DNA from: Candidatus Heimdallarchaeota archaeon
Lineage (GTDB): Archaea; Asgardarchaeota; Heimdallarchaeia; JABLTI01
Length of the DNA stretch: 25,165 nucleotides
Direction of reading: 5' to 3'
NCBI GenBank assembly: GCA_019894765.1
Contig: JAGXNT010000082.1
Span: forward strand, 1 to 25,165
Position 1 is the stretch's first letter; every line of letters begins with the position of its first letter. The notes beneath the pieces were generated by a model, which worked only from the letters and a program-made list of their open reading frames with translations, was not told the origin of the DNA and searched no databases. Shown here piece after piece: positions 7,461 to 17,106 of the stretch. The translations under genes were made by a program, and so were the position numbers.

Positions 7461-9824
7461 GAATCCTAGTTCTTTTTTAACTGCATTTGTCCACTGTTGG
7501 AATTTCATTCCATGTCTTAATGGACCAATAAACTTCAGTTGTTTGGACATGTAAGCAGAAGCAGCGTTTACTTCTCCTGTAAAGATTCCAGCAGCGATGT
7601 TTTTATTCATTTCAATAATTACATCTGGTTTATCCATTTCTCCGTCCCCAGTTGTGAATTTACCATTAGTAATATTGATCCAATAACTTGGCCCTGGTAC
7701 GACTCTAAACTGGAATTTCAGATTCGATTTCTTGGATTTCTTTTGTATGGATTCATTGCTATTGCAGATTTCAACTAGAACTTGCAGATACTTAGGCATG
7801 TCTTCAATTTCAAATGTACTTGTATTTACCTTGTGAATAACCTCATCGCTTATACTTTCTCCACCAGCGATCTCATCTGAAGATGGCATTAGTTCTGCAG
7901 TTTCTAAGGTCATTCCAATTTCATAACCATCTTGTACTGCATCTAGGATTTTCCTAACCCTCTTTTTCTTGCAGTCACCAATTTTGAAGACTTTCGAAAC
8001 GTGTTTCTTAATTTCAGTTTCAAGATCATTATAGGGAGTGGGTTCAGTAGCGACAACAATTTCATCAAAGACGAAAGCGAAGCCCTTTCCATTGTGTTTG
8101 CCCGAGATAATCCTACCGTCAATATTTTCTATAACAGCATTCGTAATCGTTAAAATCCTATCATCATCAAGAGTTCTTTGAACGATTTCAGAACCAACAA
8201 GCGAGTATAAGTCTGTTCCAAGAACTGCATTCTCTTCAAAAATAGTTGTTTGTTTTTTCTTACCTGAGAGATAATTAGAAACTTCAATACCAATCATCCC
8301 CCCGCCAATGACAGCGAATTTTATTCCGGATGGGTTTTCATCTCGTAGGATTTCGGAATAGGTTTTGTAATTTTCTACATCGATTCCATTAATATTAGGA
8401 ATTGAAGGGACAGAACCTGTTGCGAGAATTACAACATCTGGTTTATACTCATCAAGAATATCCTTGCTATAAGGAGTGTTAAGTCTGATATCTACACCGT
8501 ATTTCTTTGTAAGGTGTGAATATTTGGTTATGAAATTTTTAGTTTCTTTCTTCATTGGAGCAATAGCTGCGAGTTGAAGATTACCACCAATTTTATCTTG
8601 TTCATCAATAAGCAAAACATTATGACCACGTATCTTTGCAACGAGAGCAGCCTCTAAACCAGCGGGACCGGCACCAATAACCAATGCTTTACAAGTCTTT
8701 TTTGCAGGTTTGATGTCCTGATATTGCTCAAATATATTAGGATTAATTGCGCAAGCCAATTTCTCTTCAATGAGTATTTGATTTAGACAAGCATTGCAGG
8801 CAGGGCAAACAATCATATCTATTCTTTTGTTTTCCAAAGACTTCTGTGGAAAATAGGGATCAGCAATAACAGCCCGACCCATAGCAACCATATCTGCACG
8901 ATTGTCTTGTAAGATTTCTTCCGCGATTTCAGGAGTATTAATTCTACCTACAACACAAACTGCAGTTCTAGGGGAAAACTGTTTGATAGTTTTAGAGAAT
9001 TTAGAATAAAGCCCTTGAGGGCGATTCATGAATGGTACAACAGGATAATAGGGAGAATCAAAAATACCAGCAGTAATATTGAGTAGATTTGCTCCTTCTT
9101 GTCCTATTTTCTGAGCAATCAGACTCATATCATTGATTAGTAAACCACCATCAATGAAATCTTGACAATTAAGCCTAAAACAAATGATGAAATTTTCTCC
9201 ACATTTCTTCCTAATGGCATTTGCTACTTCAACTGCAAACCTCGTCCTATTCTCGAGACTACCACCATATTCATCTGTACGGTCATTATACAAAGGTGAG
9301 AAAAATTGATTTAATAGATAACCATGTCCAGCATGAACTTCGACACCATCAAATCCCGCTTTTTGTAATCTCGCTGAAGCTTCTACATAGCCTTTTGTTA
9401 CATCATTAATCATTTTTTTTGTCATGGGTTGAGGGATTACACCAGTCAGAGTGCTTGGAATATTCGAAGGACCAACTATTTGTTCACCTGTCATGAAACT
9501 AGTTGATTGGATACCAGCATGATAGAGCTGACCGATAACTTTTGCATCATATTTATGAATTACATGTGCGAGTTCTTTGAATCCATTTATGTATTTGTTG
9601 GATTCAATACTGAGCATATTCAATGTTCCGCGACCAATTTTATCGAAAAATATGCCTTCAATAATCAGTAGTCCTGTTCCACCTCTTGCTCTTTGTTTGT
9701 AATAATCAATCGTTTGTGGAGTTACGTTTCCATTTTCATCGCCTAAATTTGTCTCCATCCCGGGCATAACAATTCTGTTTTTTATTTCAATATTACCGAT
9801 TTTTATAGGTTCGAATAGTTTCAA
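7452..9824 (-). CDS. 2-enoate reductase-like flavoenzyme (OYE/FadH type) with C-terminal SCP2 domain
   Basis: Multidomain NAD(P)H-dependent enoate/dienoyl-CoA reductase of 790 residues. Residues 1-335 are an FMN TIM barrel (MKLFEPIKIGN start, active-site HAGHGYLLNQFFSP with His164, His167 and Tyr169, then DRTDEYGGSLENR). Cys340, 343, 346 and 358 match the 4Fe-4S ligands of this family. An FAD motif VIGAGPAG (382-389) and an NAD(P) motif VIGGGMIG (505-512) follow. About 675-790 is an extra SCP2/sterol-carrier-like domain, normally a lipid or acyl-CoA binder and not part of standard FadH. The TTG start is well supported: it gives the exact family N-terminus and has GAGGG 6 nt upstream (9831-9835). 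It lies upstream of the lysine genes on the same strand, but an apparent terminator separates them. Confidence 0.9.
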   Translation of the reverse strand: MKLFEPIKIGNIEIKNRIVMPGMETNLGDENGNVTPQTIDYYKQRARGGTGLLIIEGIFFDKIGRGTLNMLSIESNKYINGFKELAHVIHKYDAKVIGQLYHAGIQSTSFMTGEQIVGPSNIPSTLTGVIPQPMTKKMINDVTKGYVEASARLQKAGFDGVEVHAGHGYLLNQFFSPLYNDRTDEYGGSLENRTRFAVEVANAIRKKCGENFIICFRLNCQDFIDGGLLINDMSLIAQKIGQEGANLLNITAGIFDSPYYPVVPFMNRPQGLYSKFSKTIKQFSPRTAVCVVGRINTPEIAEEILQDNRADMVAMGRAVIADPYFPQKSLENKRIDMIVCPACNACLNQILIEEKLACAINPNIFEQYQDIKPAKKTCKALVIGAGPAGLEAALVAKIRGHNVLLIDEQDKIGGNLQLAAIAPMKKETKNFITKYSHLTKKYGVDIRLNTPYSKDILDEYKPDVVILATGSVPSIPNINGIDVENYKTYSEILRDENPSGIKFAVIGGGMIGIEVSNYLSGKKKQTTIFEENAVLGTDLYSLVGSEIVQRTLDDDRILTITNAVIENIDGRIISGKHNGKGFAFVFDEIVVATEPTPYNDLETEIKKHVSKVFKIGDCKKKRVRKILDAVQDGYEIGMTLETAELMPSSDEIAGGESISDEVIHKVNTSTFEIEDMPKYLQVLVEICNSNESIQKKSKKSNLKFQFRVVPGPSYWINITNGKFTTGDGEMDKPDVIIEMNKNIAAGIFTGEVNAASAYMSKQLKFIGPLRHGMKFQQWTNAVKKELGFEI

Positions 9825-9894
9825 ATGAATCCCTCAATGAGTTACTAGATGAATGGAGTTTTTATTGTCGTAATTGAAATTAAATCTTGTGAAG

Positions 9895-9944
9895 AAAAAT
9901 AAGAATTAGAAGGATTTAGAAGCAAATTGTGTTTCTAATCCTTC
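9895..9944 (-). terminator. Hairpin terminator of the APH-family gene
   Basis: On the minus strand GAAGGATTAGAA (9944-9933) pairs with TTCTAAATCCTTC (9921-9909), 12 bp with one bulged base and an 11-nt loop, followed by T-rich TAATTCTTATTTTTCTTC. The TAG stop codon (9937-9935) is inside the first stem arm. Confidence 0.7.
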
Positions 9945-10906
9945 GAGTTTTCTTCAAGTGAACGTTTCACTTCTTCTGCTTCCTCATCGGTAGGTGGATG
10001 ATTAGGCCAAATATAGGCGACAGAATCTAATCCAAGACTAATATTAGAGATTTTACGATCTAGAATAAAATCAACAATATTATCTCTTTCACCTTGGAAA
10101 TACTCATTGAAAAAGGCAGATTTTAATTCCTTAGTGCTAAGGACCATATCATTAATCCAGAAAAGGTCATCAAGGAGATTCCCTGAACAAGCCCATTCCC
10201 AATCCACTATTGCTTGAATTTTATAGCTTCCTTGTTCATCTTTCTTAACTACAATATTAGCTTGATGAATGTCATTATGAACCAGAGTTGGTTTTGGTTT
10301 GTAGGTGATTTTGTCAATATTGTTTTGTACGAATTTCTGAGCTTTTTCAACTAGTTCCAGTGGCAAGGATTTTTGTTCAGCAATTTTATCTTTTAATTCT
10401 TGAATATAATTCAGAACTGATTCTTTGTAAGAAGAATGTCTTGATACATTCTCAATATCTTCGATTTCGCCAAACCAATCATATTCTACAGAATGAATTT
10501 CTCTAACAATTCCACCTAATTCCTTCAGAATAGGAATTCGTTCTTCTTGTGGCAAATCTTGCCAAACACTCCAGAGAACCACTCCATCTACGAAACGATA
10601 AATAATGAATTTGTAACCGATTAGTTCTTCATTGTTTTCAATATGTACTAGTTCTGGAACTGGAACTTTCAAAGATTCATGTTTAAAGAAGAAGTCCAGT
10701 AGTTTACCTTCTTTATCCAATCGATGATTTTCCCATTCTGATAATGTTGGTAATGTAAGGATCTTTATCATATATTTTTCATTGTTGATTTCAAACTGTA
10801 AAAGTGTGTTAACTGAAGAAGCAAAAGGAACAAAGTTACTGACCTTGTTACTACTAAAGATTTTCTTAATAACTTCTTTTACTTTTTTATGATCAAGTTC
10901 ACTCAT
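9935..10906 (-). CDS. APH-family small-molecule kinase
   Basis: Protein-kinase-like fold of the aminoglycoside/choline phosphotransferase (APH) family, 323 residues, cytosolic, transferring ATP phosphate to an unidentified small molecule. The catalytic loop is VHNDIHQANIV (209-219) with Asp212, where the family consensus is HGDLHPGN. The metal-binding Asp is in IVDWEWACSG (Asp235). Residues 40-52 give the N-lobe beta strands with Lys45 or Lys48 as the ATP lysine. ATG 10906 is preferred over TTG 10939 because GAGG sits 8 nt upstream and the TATA-like TTTAAATATC at about 10944-10955 leaves room for a short leader. Antibiotic resistance is not implied; most archaeal members have metabolic substrates. 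Confidence 0.82.
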   Translation of the reverse strand: MSELDHKKVKEVIKKIFSSNKVSNFVPFASSVNTLLQFEINNEKYMIKILTLPTLSEWENHRLDKEGKLLDFFFKHESLKVPVPELVHIENNEELIGYKFIIYRFVDGVVLWSVWQDLPQEERIPILKELGGIVREIHSVEYDWFGEIEDIENVSRHSSYKESVLNYIQELKDKIAEQKSLPLELVEKAQKFVQNNIDKITYKPKPTLVHNDIHQANIVVKKDEQGSYKIQAIVDWEWACSGNLLDDLFWINDMVLSTKELKSAFFNEYFQGERDNIVDFILDRKISNISLGLDSVAYIWPNHPPTDEEAEEVKRSLEENSKD

Positions 10907-11047
10907 AGTAATTCCTCGTGTGAATGCATTTTGATTCAAAAAGCGATATTTAAACTTTGAATCTAGTCTTGATTATTTCATACAATCAATCTTTAGTTTA
11001 TTTTTTTAAGAGGAAAGATTATAACAGATACCATTTCATCATAAGTG

Positions 11048-11053
11048 TATAAT
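11048..11053 (+). promoter_or_regulatory. TATA box of the CoA activase gene
   Basis: TATAAT in the context GTGTATAATCAC begins 20 nt before the GTG start at 11068, a spacing that suits a leaderless archaeal transcript. The spacer 10907-11067 is shared with the divergent APH gene. Confidence 0.5.
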
Positions 11054-11067
11054 CACTTTGTGAAAAG

Positions 11068-14000
11068 GTGCTAGCTATTTCCAACTATTATGTAGGTGTC
11101 AATATCGGTTCGGTATCTGTCAATCTCGTCACCGTAGACGAGAAAGGTAAGTATACAATTGCTAAAGAATCCCATGTTGGGAAACCTCAGGAAGTTCTTG
11201 ATAAGCTTTTAAAAGAAAATAGTAATTCTGGCAAGGCTTTCTACGAAGTTTGTGGTTCTTTCGGTGAGATTTCTGAGATTGTTGCAGTTGAACGTGGGAT
11301 GCATGCTTTAGAGGAGCAATTCGATGTTATTCTCTCTCTAGGTGGGGAAGCCATTGTGTTGTACGTCTTGGATAAGGAAGGACACATTCTCAACGTTTTA
11401 TCTCACGATAAGTGTGCTGCAGGTAGTGGGGAATTCTTTATTCAGCAGATTGATCGATTAGGTATTTCGCTCGAAGAAGCCATCAAACTCGCTCACAAGG
11501 GTAAGAAAACCGAGTTAGCTTCTCGTTGTTCCGTTCATTGTAAATCTGATATTACTCACAAATTGAATCGTGGGGAATCAACCATTGAGGATCTCTTAAC
11601 CTCAGTCCTTGCGAGCATGGTCAATAAAATCAGAGGATTAGTCGTCCAATCTCGAGTAAATGTTAAGAAATTACTAGTTATTGGTGGTGTTTCTCTCAAC
11701 ACTGCTTTCATTAAATTACTAAAAGAAGAACTTCCAAATGTTGAAGTGGTTCTCAAAGATGTTAGTCCAGTATTCGAGGCTTATGGTGCTGCACTCTTAG
11801 CTATGGATAATCCTATTCATAAAAAATTGAATTTGATAACCAGTAAAAGCTTCTCAGCTATGCCATCCTTAGAGCAATTCAGAAAACAAGTAACTATTAT
11901 AGAAGCAATAAAGCATAAAAAAGAATTCAAGAAAGATTCTTCCTTCCTACTGGGAGTTGACGTTGGTTCTACAACAACTAAAGCAGTACTAGTTGATCCT
12001 GTGGATTTAGCTGTCGTTGCATCATTTTACGGTAGAACTAGTGGTAATCCGGTGGAAGCTACTAGAAAATGCATTAATGAAATCATCTCTCAAGTTGGAA
12101 ATCAGAAAATCAATTTAGTGGGTGTTACTGGTTCTGGTCGGGAAATAGTTGGAGCGTACCTAGGAACTTCTGCTGTGTATAACGAAATTTCTGCTCACTC
12201 TCGAGGGGCTGTGTTTTTCGATCCAGAAGTCGATACTATTTTTGAGATTGGAGGGCAAGACTCCAAGTATATGTTCCTTCAAAACGGTGTTCCAGTGGAT
12301 TATGCGATGAATGCTACTTGTTCTGCCGGGACAGGTTCTTTCCTTGAGGAAAGCGCTAAAGGTGATCTTGGCATTGATGTTCACAATATCTCCAAAACAG
12401 CTATTGATGCTGAGAGTCCAGTTAGGTTCAAAGCTGACTGTGCAGCGTTCATAAATACAGATATACGAACTGCAATGCAGGAAGGATATGGACGAGACAA
12501 CATCGTTGGAGGATTAGTTTATTCTATTGTTGATAATTACTTGAACAAAGTTAAGGGTTCTCGAACAGTTGGAGGAAAAGTCTTCTTCCAAGGTGGAGTT
12601 GCAAAAAATCACTCAGTGGGATTTGCTTTTGCAGAAGCAACAGGTAAACAAATCATTATTCCACCAAGTCCGGAACTCGTTGGTGCTTTCGGAATTAGTC
12701 TCATTGCTAAAGAAAAGTATGAGCTGCATGAAATAGCTAGTATGCCAGCGAAAACAGACCTCAAATCAGTAATTAAAGAAGAATTGAAGCATCTTGGTAG
12801 CTTTACTTGTAAGGCATGTGAAAACTTTTGTCGTATTGAGAAATACGAGGTAGGGGGGCGCAAATTCAATTTTGGTGGTAGCTGCACAAGATACGAACAC
12901 CAATGGAAAGGAACCAAGAAGATTGAGGAAAAAGAAAACCTTGTTGATCTAAGAAATGAACTTATTTTAAGAACAAAGGAAAAATCAAAAGTAAAAGCTT
13001 CTCAAAGCAAAGGAAAAATTGGCATTCCAAGAGCCCTACTTACTCACAGTTTATATCCGCTCTTTTCCACATTCTTCGAAGAATTAGGGTATGAAGTCAT
13101 CCTTTCTGATATTGATGAAGAGAAAGAGCTTATGACTAATGCAGCTTTTTGTTATCCAATTCAAGTGTTACATGGTGCAGTCTTGGATCTAATTAAGAAA
13201 GATATCACAACTATCTTTCTCCCACATATTCATAATATGCCTAAAGGCGATAAATGGTTAGAGGCTACTTTCTGTCCAATTACTCAGGCAAGTCCTTACT
13301 TTATTTCTATTGCATTTAGAGATGCAACTTTTCTCAGTCCAACACTTGACTTCTTAGAAGGTTATGACAGTGATAGATCCTTGGTTTTGACAGCAGTTAA
13401 TAAATTAAATGAACCCAAGAATTTAGCGACTGAAGCTTTTGCTAAAGCTGTCAAGGTTCAGAAAGATCTTGAAAAGAAATTCAAACAAATGGGTAAGGAA
13501 GCCATTGAAAAATTAAAGGACACAAATGATATTGGTATTTTACTTGTAGGTAGAAGTTATAATGCGTTCCCACCTGAAACTTCGCTCAGAATTCCGAAAA
13601 AACTCTCGAGTATGGGTGTTTCAGTCATTCCTTTTGATTTCTTAGAGAAAACAGGTGACGCAGATATTCCTTGGTTTTTCGCAAATTATATGAAAGCAGC
13701 AATTGATTTAGCAAATGGAAATAATAATCTCTATCTTCTAAATATCAACAGCTTCAGCTGTACAACTGATGCTTTTACACAACAATACATCCGATCTGAG
13801 ATGCAAAACAAACCCTATCTAATGTTGGAGCTCGATGCTCATACTGCAGATGCTGGAATACAAACTCGTCTTGAGGCTTTTCTGGAAATAGTTAAGAACT
13901 ATCAAGTAAGCGAAAAGGAAGCTGAAGAAAAACCATTCCAGGTTGCCCAAGTAAAGAAAAGGAATGGAAAAGTCGTTGTTATTACTTCTGAAGGTAAACA

Positions 14001-15369
14001 AATCAGCATCAAGGATCCTCGAATTACTCTCTATATGCCTTCTTATGCAAAATACGTCACAGAAGTTGCAGAAAAAGGAATGAAAACTTATGGTTACAAT
14101 TTTGGACCAACAACGGAAATGAAACTAGAGTATGTCGTTAAGGGACTCAGATGCAGCTCTGGAAAAGAGTGTATACCTTTACCCGCAGTTTTAGGTCATA
14201 TAATGACTTTAATTGAAAATAGGAAACCAGACGAGGTTATTGGAATGTATATGATAAGAGGGGGAGCACCTTGCGCTGTTTACAGTTATTTCCATTACAT
14301 AGAAGAATGGCTTTATCAAAACAAAATCGAGAATGTCTTCTTATTCAGATTTGATTATCTCACTGATTTCTTAGGAATGAATCTTGTTGATGTCATTCGT
14401 TTTGCTCCTTCTGGTATAATTATTGGGGATCTTATGTTAGAAATTGAAAGTGCTCTCCATGTTGTTGGAGATGAAGAAGGTCTTAAGATGCTCCAGGAAT
14501 ATTGGACAGAGTTCTTGGATAGTATAGAGAGTATAAGGGCATACAAAAAAACCATCCGAAAACTCATCAAGAACATTAAGAAAATACCAAGAAGGAATTC
14601 ACCCAAGGACCAACCAAAAGTAATACTTAGTGGGGATTTCTTCGTTCGATTCAGTCCCTTCTTTATTAGAGAATTGAGAGAGATTTATGCAAAACATGGA
14701 ATTATTGTGAAATCCACAGATCTCTTCGAGCTTGGAGTTTATGGTCAACAATATAATGCTGGCTATCTTATAGAGAAAGAATGGAAAAAGGACCCAGCAA
14801 AAATAGGGACAGTTCTTAGAGCAACAGCCACACTGTGGACTGAAGCATCCAGAATATTACTAATTGGCAAGATTGGAATAGGAATTATGCTAAGAATGGA
14901 GAGAAGAATGAGGAGACGATTCAATAGAACAGGTCTATTGTATTCGAAACCAAATGATCTTAATGAAATCTACAGACTCTCAAATCCATATATTAGTCCA
15001 TTGATTTTCGGTGAAGCAATACCAACAATCGGGAAAGGATTGGAAACTCTTGAGGGATCAGATTTCGATTCATTGATTTTAACTGGACCATTCAATTGTC
15101 TCCCCTACAAAATTTCTCAAGCAATTTTGAAACCAATCTACTTGGAGCAAAACATGCCTTTCCTAGTTTTCGATGTGGATATCTCTGCAATAACTCCAAA
15201 TACCAAGCGGCTAATTCACGCAAACATTGAGCAGATAAAACGAAGAAGACAAGATATTGCTCTTATGGAACAAAGAAGAAGAATGACCATCATTCGTGAA
15301 AGAGTGAGTAGGGTAGTTAGAAGAAGAATGAGAAAGAAAGAGAAATTCATAGAAAAAAGAACCTCTTAA
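11068..15369 (+). CDS. Large 2-hydroxyacyl-CoA dehydratase activase-type ATPase (BcrAD/BadFG family, two ASKHA domains)
   Basis: A 1433-residue protein of the acyl-CoA dehydratase activase-related family. Family members use ATP and an iron-sulfur cluster to push low-potential electrons into 2-hydroxyacyl-CoA dehydratases or benzoyl-CoA reductases. ASKHA domain 1 (about 7-250) has VNIGSVSVNL and CAAGSGEFF (Cys116). ASKHA domain 2 (about 293-555) has GVDVGSTTTKAV, EIGGQDSKYM, NATCSAGTGSF and ADCAAFINTD, the two cluster cysteines of activators. A C-x2-C-x3-C motif (CKACENFC, 581-588) precedes a DUF2229/HgdB-like half starting at GIPRALLTHSLYPLF (about 652) and containing CSSGKEC (about 1030). 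The last 45 residues are strikingly Arg/Lys-rich. GTG is the only suitable start. No dehydratase subunits lie in the window. Confidence 0.88.
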   Translation: MLAISNYYVGVNIGSVSVNLVTVDEKGKYTIAKESHVGKPQEVLDKLLKENSNSGKAFYEVCGSFGEISEIVAVERGMHALEEQFDVILSLGGEAIVLYVLDKEGHILNVLSHDKCAAGSGEFFIQQIDRLGISLEEAIKLAHKGKKTELASRCSVHCKSDITHKLNRGESTIEDLLTSVLASMVNKIRGLVVQSRVNVKKLLVIGGVSLNTAFIKLLKEELPNVEVVLKDVSPVFEAYGAALLAMDNPIHKKLNLITSKSFSAMPSLEQFRKQVTIIEAIKHKKEFKKDSSFLLGVDVGSTTTKAVLVDPVDLAVVASFYGRTSGNPVEATRKCINEIISQVGNQKINLVGVTGSGREIVGAYLGTSAVYNEISAHSRGAVFFDPEVDTIFEIGGQDSKYMFLQNGVPVDYAMNATCSAGTGSFLEESAKGDLGIDVHNISKTAIDAESPVRFKADCAAFINTDIRTAMQEGYGRDNIVGGLVYSIVDNYLNKVKGSRTVGGKVFFQGGVAKNHSVGFAFAEATGKQIIIPPSPELVGAFGISLIAKEKYELHEIASMPAKTDLKSVIKEELKHLGSFTCKACENFCRIEKYEVGGRKFNFGGSCTRYEHQWKGTKKIEEKENLVDLRNELILRTKEKSKVKASQSKGKIGIPRALLTHSLYPLFSTFFEELGYEVILSDIDEEKELMTNAAFCYPIQVLHGAVLDLIKKDITTIFLPHIHNMPKGDKWLEATFCPITQASPYFISIAFRDATFLSPTLDFLEGYDSDRSLVLTAVNKLNEPKNLATEAFAKAVKVQKDLEKKFKQMGKEAIEKLKDTNDIGILLVGRSYNAFPPETSLRIPKKLSSMGVSVIPFDFLEKTGDADIPWFFANYMKAAIDLANGNNNLYLLNINSFSCTTDAFTQQYIRSEMQNKPYLMLELDAHTADAGIQTRLEAFLEIVKNYQVSEKEAEEKPFQVAQVKKRNGKVVVITSEGKQISIKDPRITLYMPSYAKYVTEVAEKGMKTYGYNFGPTTEMKLEYVVKGLRCSSGKECIPLPAVLGHIMTLIENRKPDEVIGMYMIRGGAPCAVYSYFHYIEEWLYQNKIENVFLFRFDYLTDFLGMNLVDVIRFAPSGIIIGDLMLEIESALHVVGDEEGLKMLQEYWTEFLDSIESIRAYKKTIRKLIKNIKKIPRRNSPKDQPKVILSGDFFVRFSPFFIRELREIYAKHGIIVKSTDLFELGVYGQQYNAGYLIEKEWKKDPAKIGTVLRATATLWTEASRILLIGKIGIGIMLRMERRMRRRFNRTGLLYSKPNDLNEIYRLSNPYISPLIFGEAIPTIGKGLETLEGSDFDSLILTGPFNCLPYKISQAILKPIYLEQNMPFLVFDVDISAITPNTKRLIHANIEQIKRRRQDIALMEQRRRMTIIRERVSRVVRRRMRKKEKFIEKRTS

Positions 15370-15407
15370 AAATAAAGAATTGACATATTTTTAGGAGAAA
15401 ATTAAGG

Positions 15408-15746
15408 ATGTCTACAAAGAAAACAGAATGGTCTTTAGAAAACTACAATGAAAAGTATAAGAAAAAAGCTATCTTGGCGATTATGTATAAAGATCCAAGC
15501 GTAGTTGAAACCATTGTTGATAACGAAAATCTAAGTATTGAAGAAAAGTTTCTGGGTCTACTGAATAGAGGGATGCCAAGTCAACACATACCATTGCTAC
15601 TGGATATTGTTGGGGAAACTCTTAAAGAAGTTCTCATGCATCAAGAGGATCGAGAAATAGAGGGAAAAATCATTATTTTTGAGAAACTTGATGATCCCTG
15701 GACTCAAGATAAAATAAACAATGCAAGAAGCAATGCTATTGATTAG
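15408..15746 (+). CDS. Small hypothetical protein downstream of the activase
   Basis: 112 residues, mostly charged and helical, not recognised. AGGAG about 10 nt before the ATG gives a plausible ribosome site, unlike the leaderless first gene, and the 38-bp gap from the activase suggests co-transcription. Its last 26 bp overlap the next gene in another frame. No membrane segments or cysteines. It might be the N-terminal half of a longer TPR protein split by a frameshift, since the next frame continues as a helical repeat. Confidence 0.6.
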   Translation: MSTKKTEWSLENYNEKYKKKAILAIMYKDPSVVETIVDNENLSIEEKFLGLLNRGMPSQHIPLLLDIVGETLKEVLMHQEDREIEGKIIIFEKLDDPWTQDKINNARSNAID

Positions 15747-15948
15747 TAGAGGAGAGTGGGGGCAGGCAGAAGAGAACTTAATAGGAATTCTTCGTCGAAA
15801 TACTACAAACGCAACTGCTCATTTCGGGATGGGAGTTTGCAATGATATGCAAGGTAAGAAGAATTCTGCTGCTGAATGGTTCAAAAGAGCATATATTTTA
15901 GATCCTATATCCTTTAATCAAGCGAAATTAATGATTGGTTTAGTATAA
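15721..15948 (+). CDS. Short TPR-repeat protein
   Basis: 75 residues carrying a tetratricopeptide pattern: RGEWGQAEENLIGILRRNTT is a helix pair ending, then ATAHFGMGVCNDMQGKKNSA and AEWFKRAYILDP give the G/Y/A/P positions of a second repeat. TPR units mediate protein-protein contact, so it may be an adaptor for the activase upstream (inference from position only). Start codons ATG 15721 or 15733 both overlap the previous stop. The gene ends convergently with the histidine kinase and the two coding regions overlap by 9 bp. Confidence 0.65.
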   Translation: MQEAMLLISRGEWGQAEENLIGILRRNTTNATAHFGMGVCNDMQGKKNSAAEWFKRAYILDPISFNQAKLMIGLV

Positions 15949-17106
15949 TTCACTTAATGTAAAATAGAAAGTTGCACCCATATCAACCTCACTTTCAGCC
16001 CAAACTTCTCCTTTATGACGATCAATAATTCTCTTAACAATTATTAGACCAATACCTGTTCCCTCAAAATCCTCGTTACTATGAAGTCGCTTAAAGAGAC
16101 CAAAGAGTTTATCGTAATACTTCATATCAAACCCAACCCCTTGATCTTTTACAAAGAAGATTCTTTTATCATCTAGCTCTTCTACACCAAAAGATACAGA
16201 TATTTTTGATTTCTCTTTTGAAAATTTGAACGCATTACTTAGTAGATTTTCAAGAGCAATTCGTATTAGTTTCGCATCACATTTTGCGATGACACTTCCT
16301 TGAATATCGAATTCAAAATCTTGTTCTTGATGCAATTGAGAAAGATTATTCATTATTTCTGTAATTATTTTGCTTAGGTTTACAGATTCAATAAATAAAT
16401 CTGATCGAGAGATTTGTGCTAGTTCTAACATATCTCTAATTATTTCATTCATACGATTTGTACTACTTATTATTCGAGAGAGATAATCTATCCCTTTATC
16501 ATCTAGTTGATTTGTGAAATCTTCTTTTAGAGCTTTACTGAAACCGGCAATACTTCTTAATGGTGTTCTTAAGTCATGACTAACAGAATAGGAGAAAGCT
16601 TCTAGTTCTTGAGTTCTCTCAAAAACTAATTCTTCGAGATTCTCACTTAATTTCTTATAACTCTTTTCTGAATCAGTAATCCTTTGTTCTATTGGAGCTG
16701 CTATACCAGCTGTTAAAATTAAAGTTATGAACACAAAGTTACAAGCATAATTCAATTCAAATCCCCAAATAAAATATGTTGCTAAGATTGTAGAAAGGGC
16801 AGTAAATATTGCAACCTGGAATACTAAGAACATTGCAAGCCTAGTAATTGTTCGTTGCCTTCTATAAATCCTTATGACGAAAATGGTTACGGGAACAAGA
16901 AGAACAATCATAAAAATAACAATCGGTATTAATGGATTTAGTAAATCATAAAATTGCATTAGAATAATAGATGTTACTCCTAAAAGACCTGATAAAGAAA
17001 AAACCAGTATTATGAAAAATCGCTCTTTCCTCTTCTTAAGTTCATCCGTTTGAGTCTTAATCATAATAGAAATGTATTCATAAATAGTTGAAATAGCAAC
17101 TACCAA
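15940..17106 (-). CDS. Membrane sensor histidine kinase (catalytic part plus membrane segments 4-7)
   Basis: The intact frame encodes up to 388 residues from a TTG at 17106. After about four membrane segments and a short coiled stretch comes a HisKA domain with the phospho-accepting His in SVSHDLRTPLRS. A complete HATPase domain follows: N box ENLLSNAFKFSK, G1 KDQGVGFD, F box near LFKRLHS, G2 GTGIGLIIVKRI. It has no attached receiver domain and no response regulator is nearby. The frame stays open upstream to a TGA at 17212-17214 and then continues to an ATG at 17322, giving three more membrane segments. The real gene therefore probably begins at 17322 and the TTG start, inside a membrane helix, is an artefact of the stop. 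Confidence 0.85.
   Translation of the reverse strand: MVVAISTIYEYISIMIKTQTDELKKRKERFFIILVFSLSGLLGVTSIILMQFYDLLNPLIPIVIFMIVLLVPVTIFVIRIYRRQRTITRLAMFLVFQVAIFTALSTILATYFIWGFELNYACNFVFITLILTAGIAAPIEQRITDSEKSYKKLSENLEELVFERTQELEAFSYSVSHDLRTPLRSIAGFSKALKEDFTNQLDDKGIDYLSRIISSTNRMNEIIRDMLELAQISRSDLFIESVNLSKIITEIMNNLSQLHQEQDFEFDIQGSVIAKCDAKLIRIALENLLSNAFKFSKEKSKISVSFGVEELDDKRIFFVKDQGVGFDMKYYDKLFGLFKRLHSNEDFEGTGIGLIIVKRIIDRHKGEVWAESEVDMGATFYFTLSELY

Noticed and set aside
9935..10906. Aminoglycoside resistance gene
   Set aside because: Only the general APH-family kinase motifs are present; nothing points to an antibiotic substrate.
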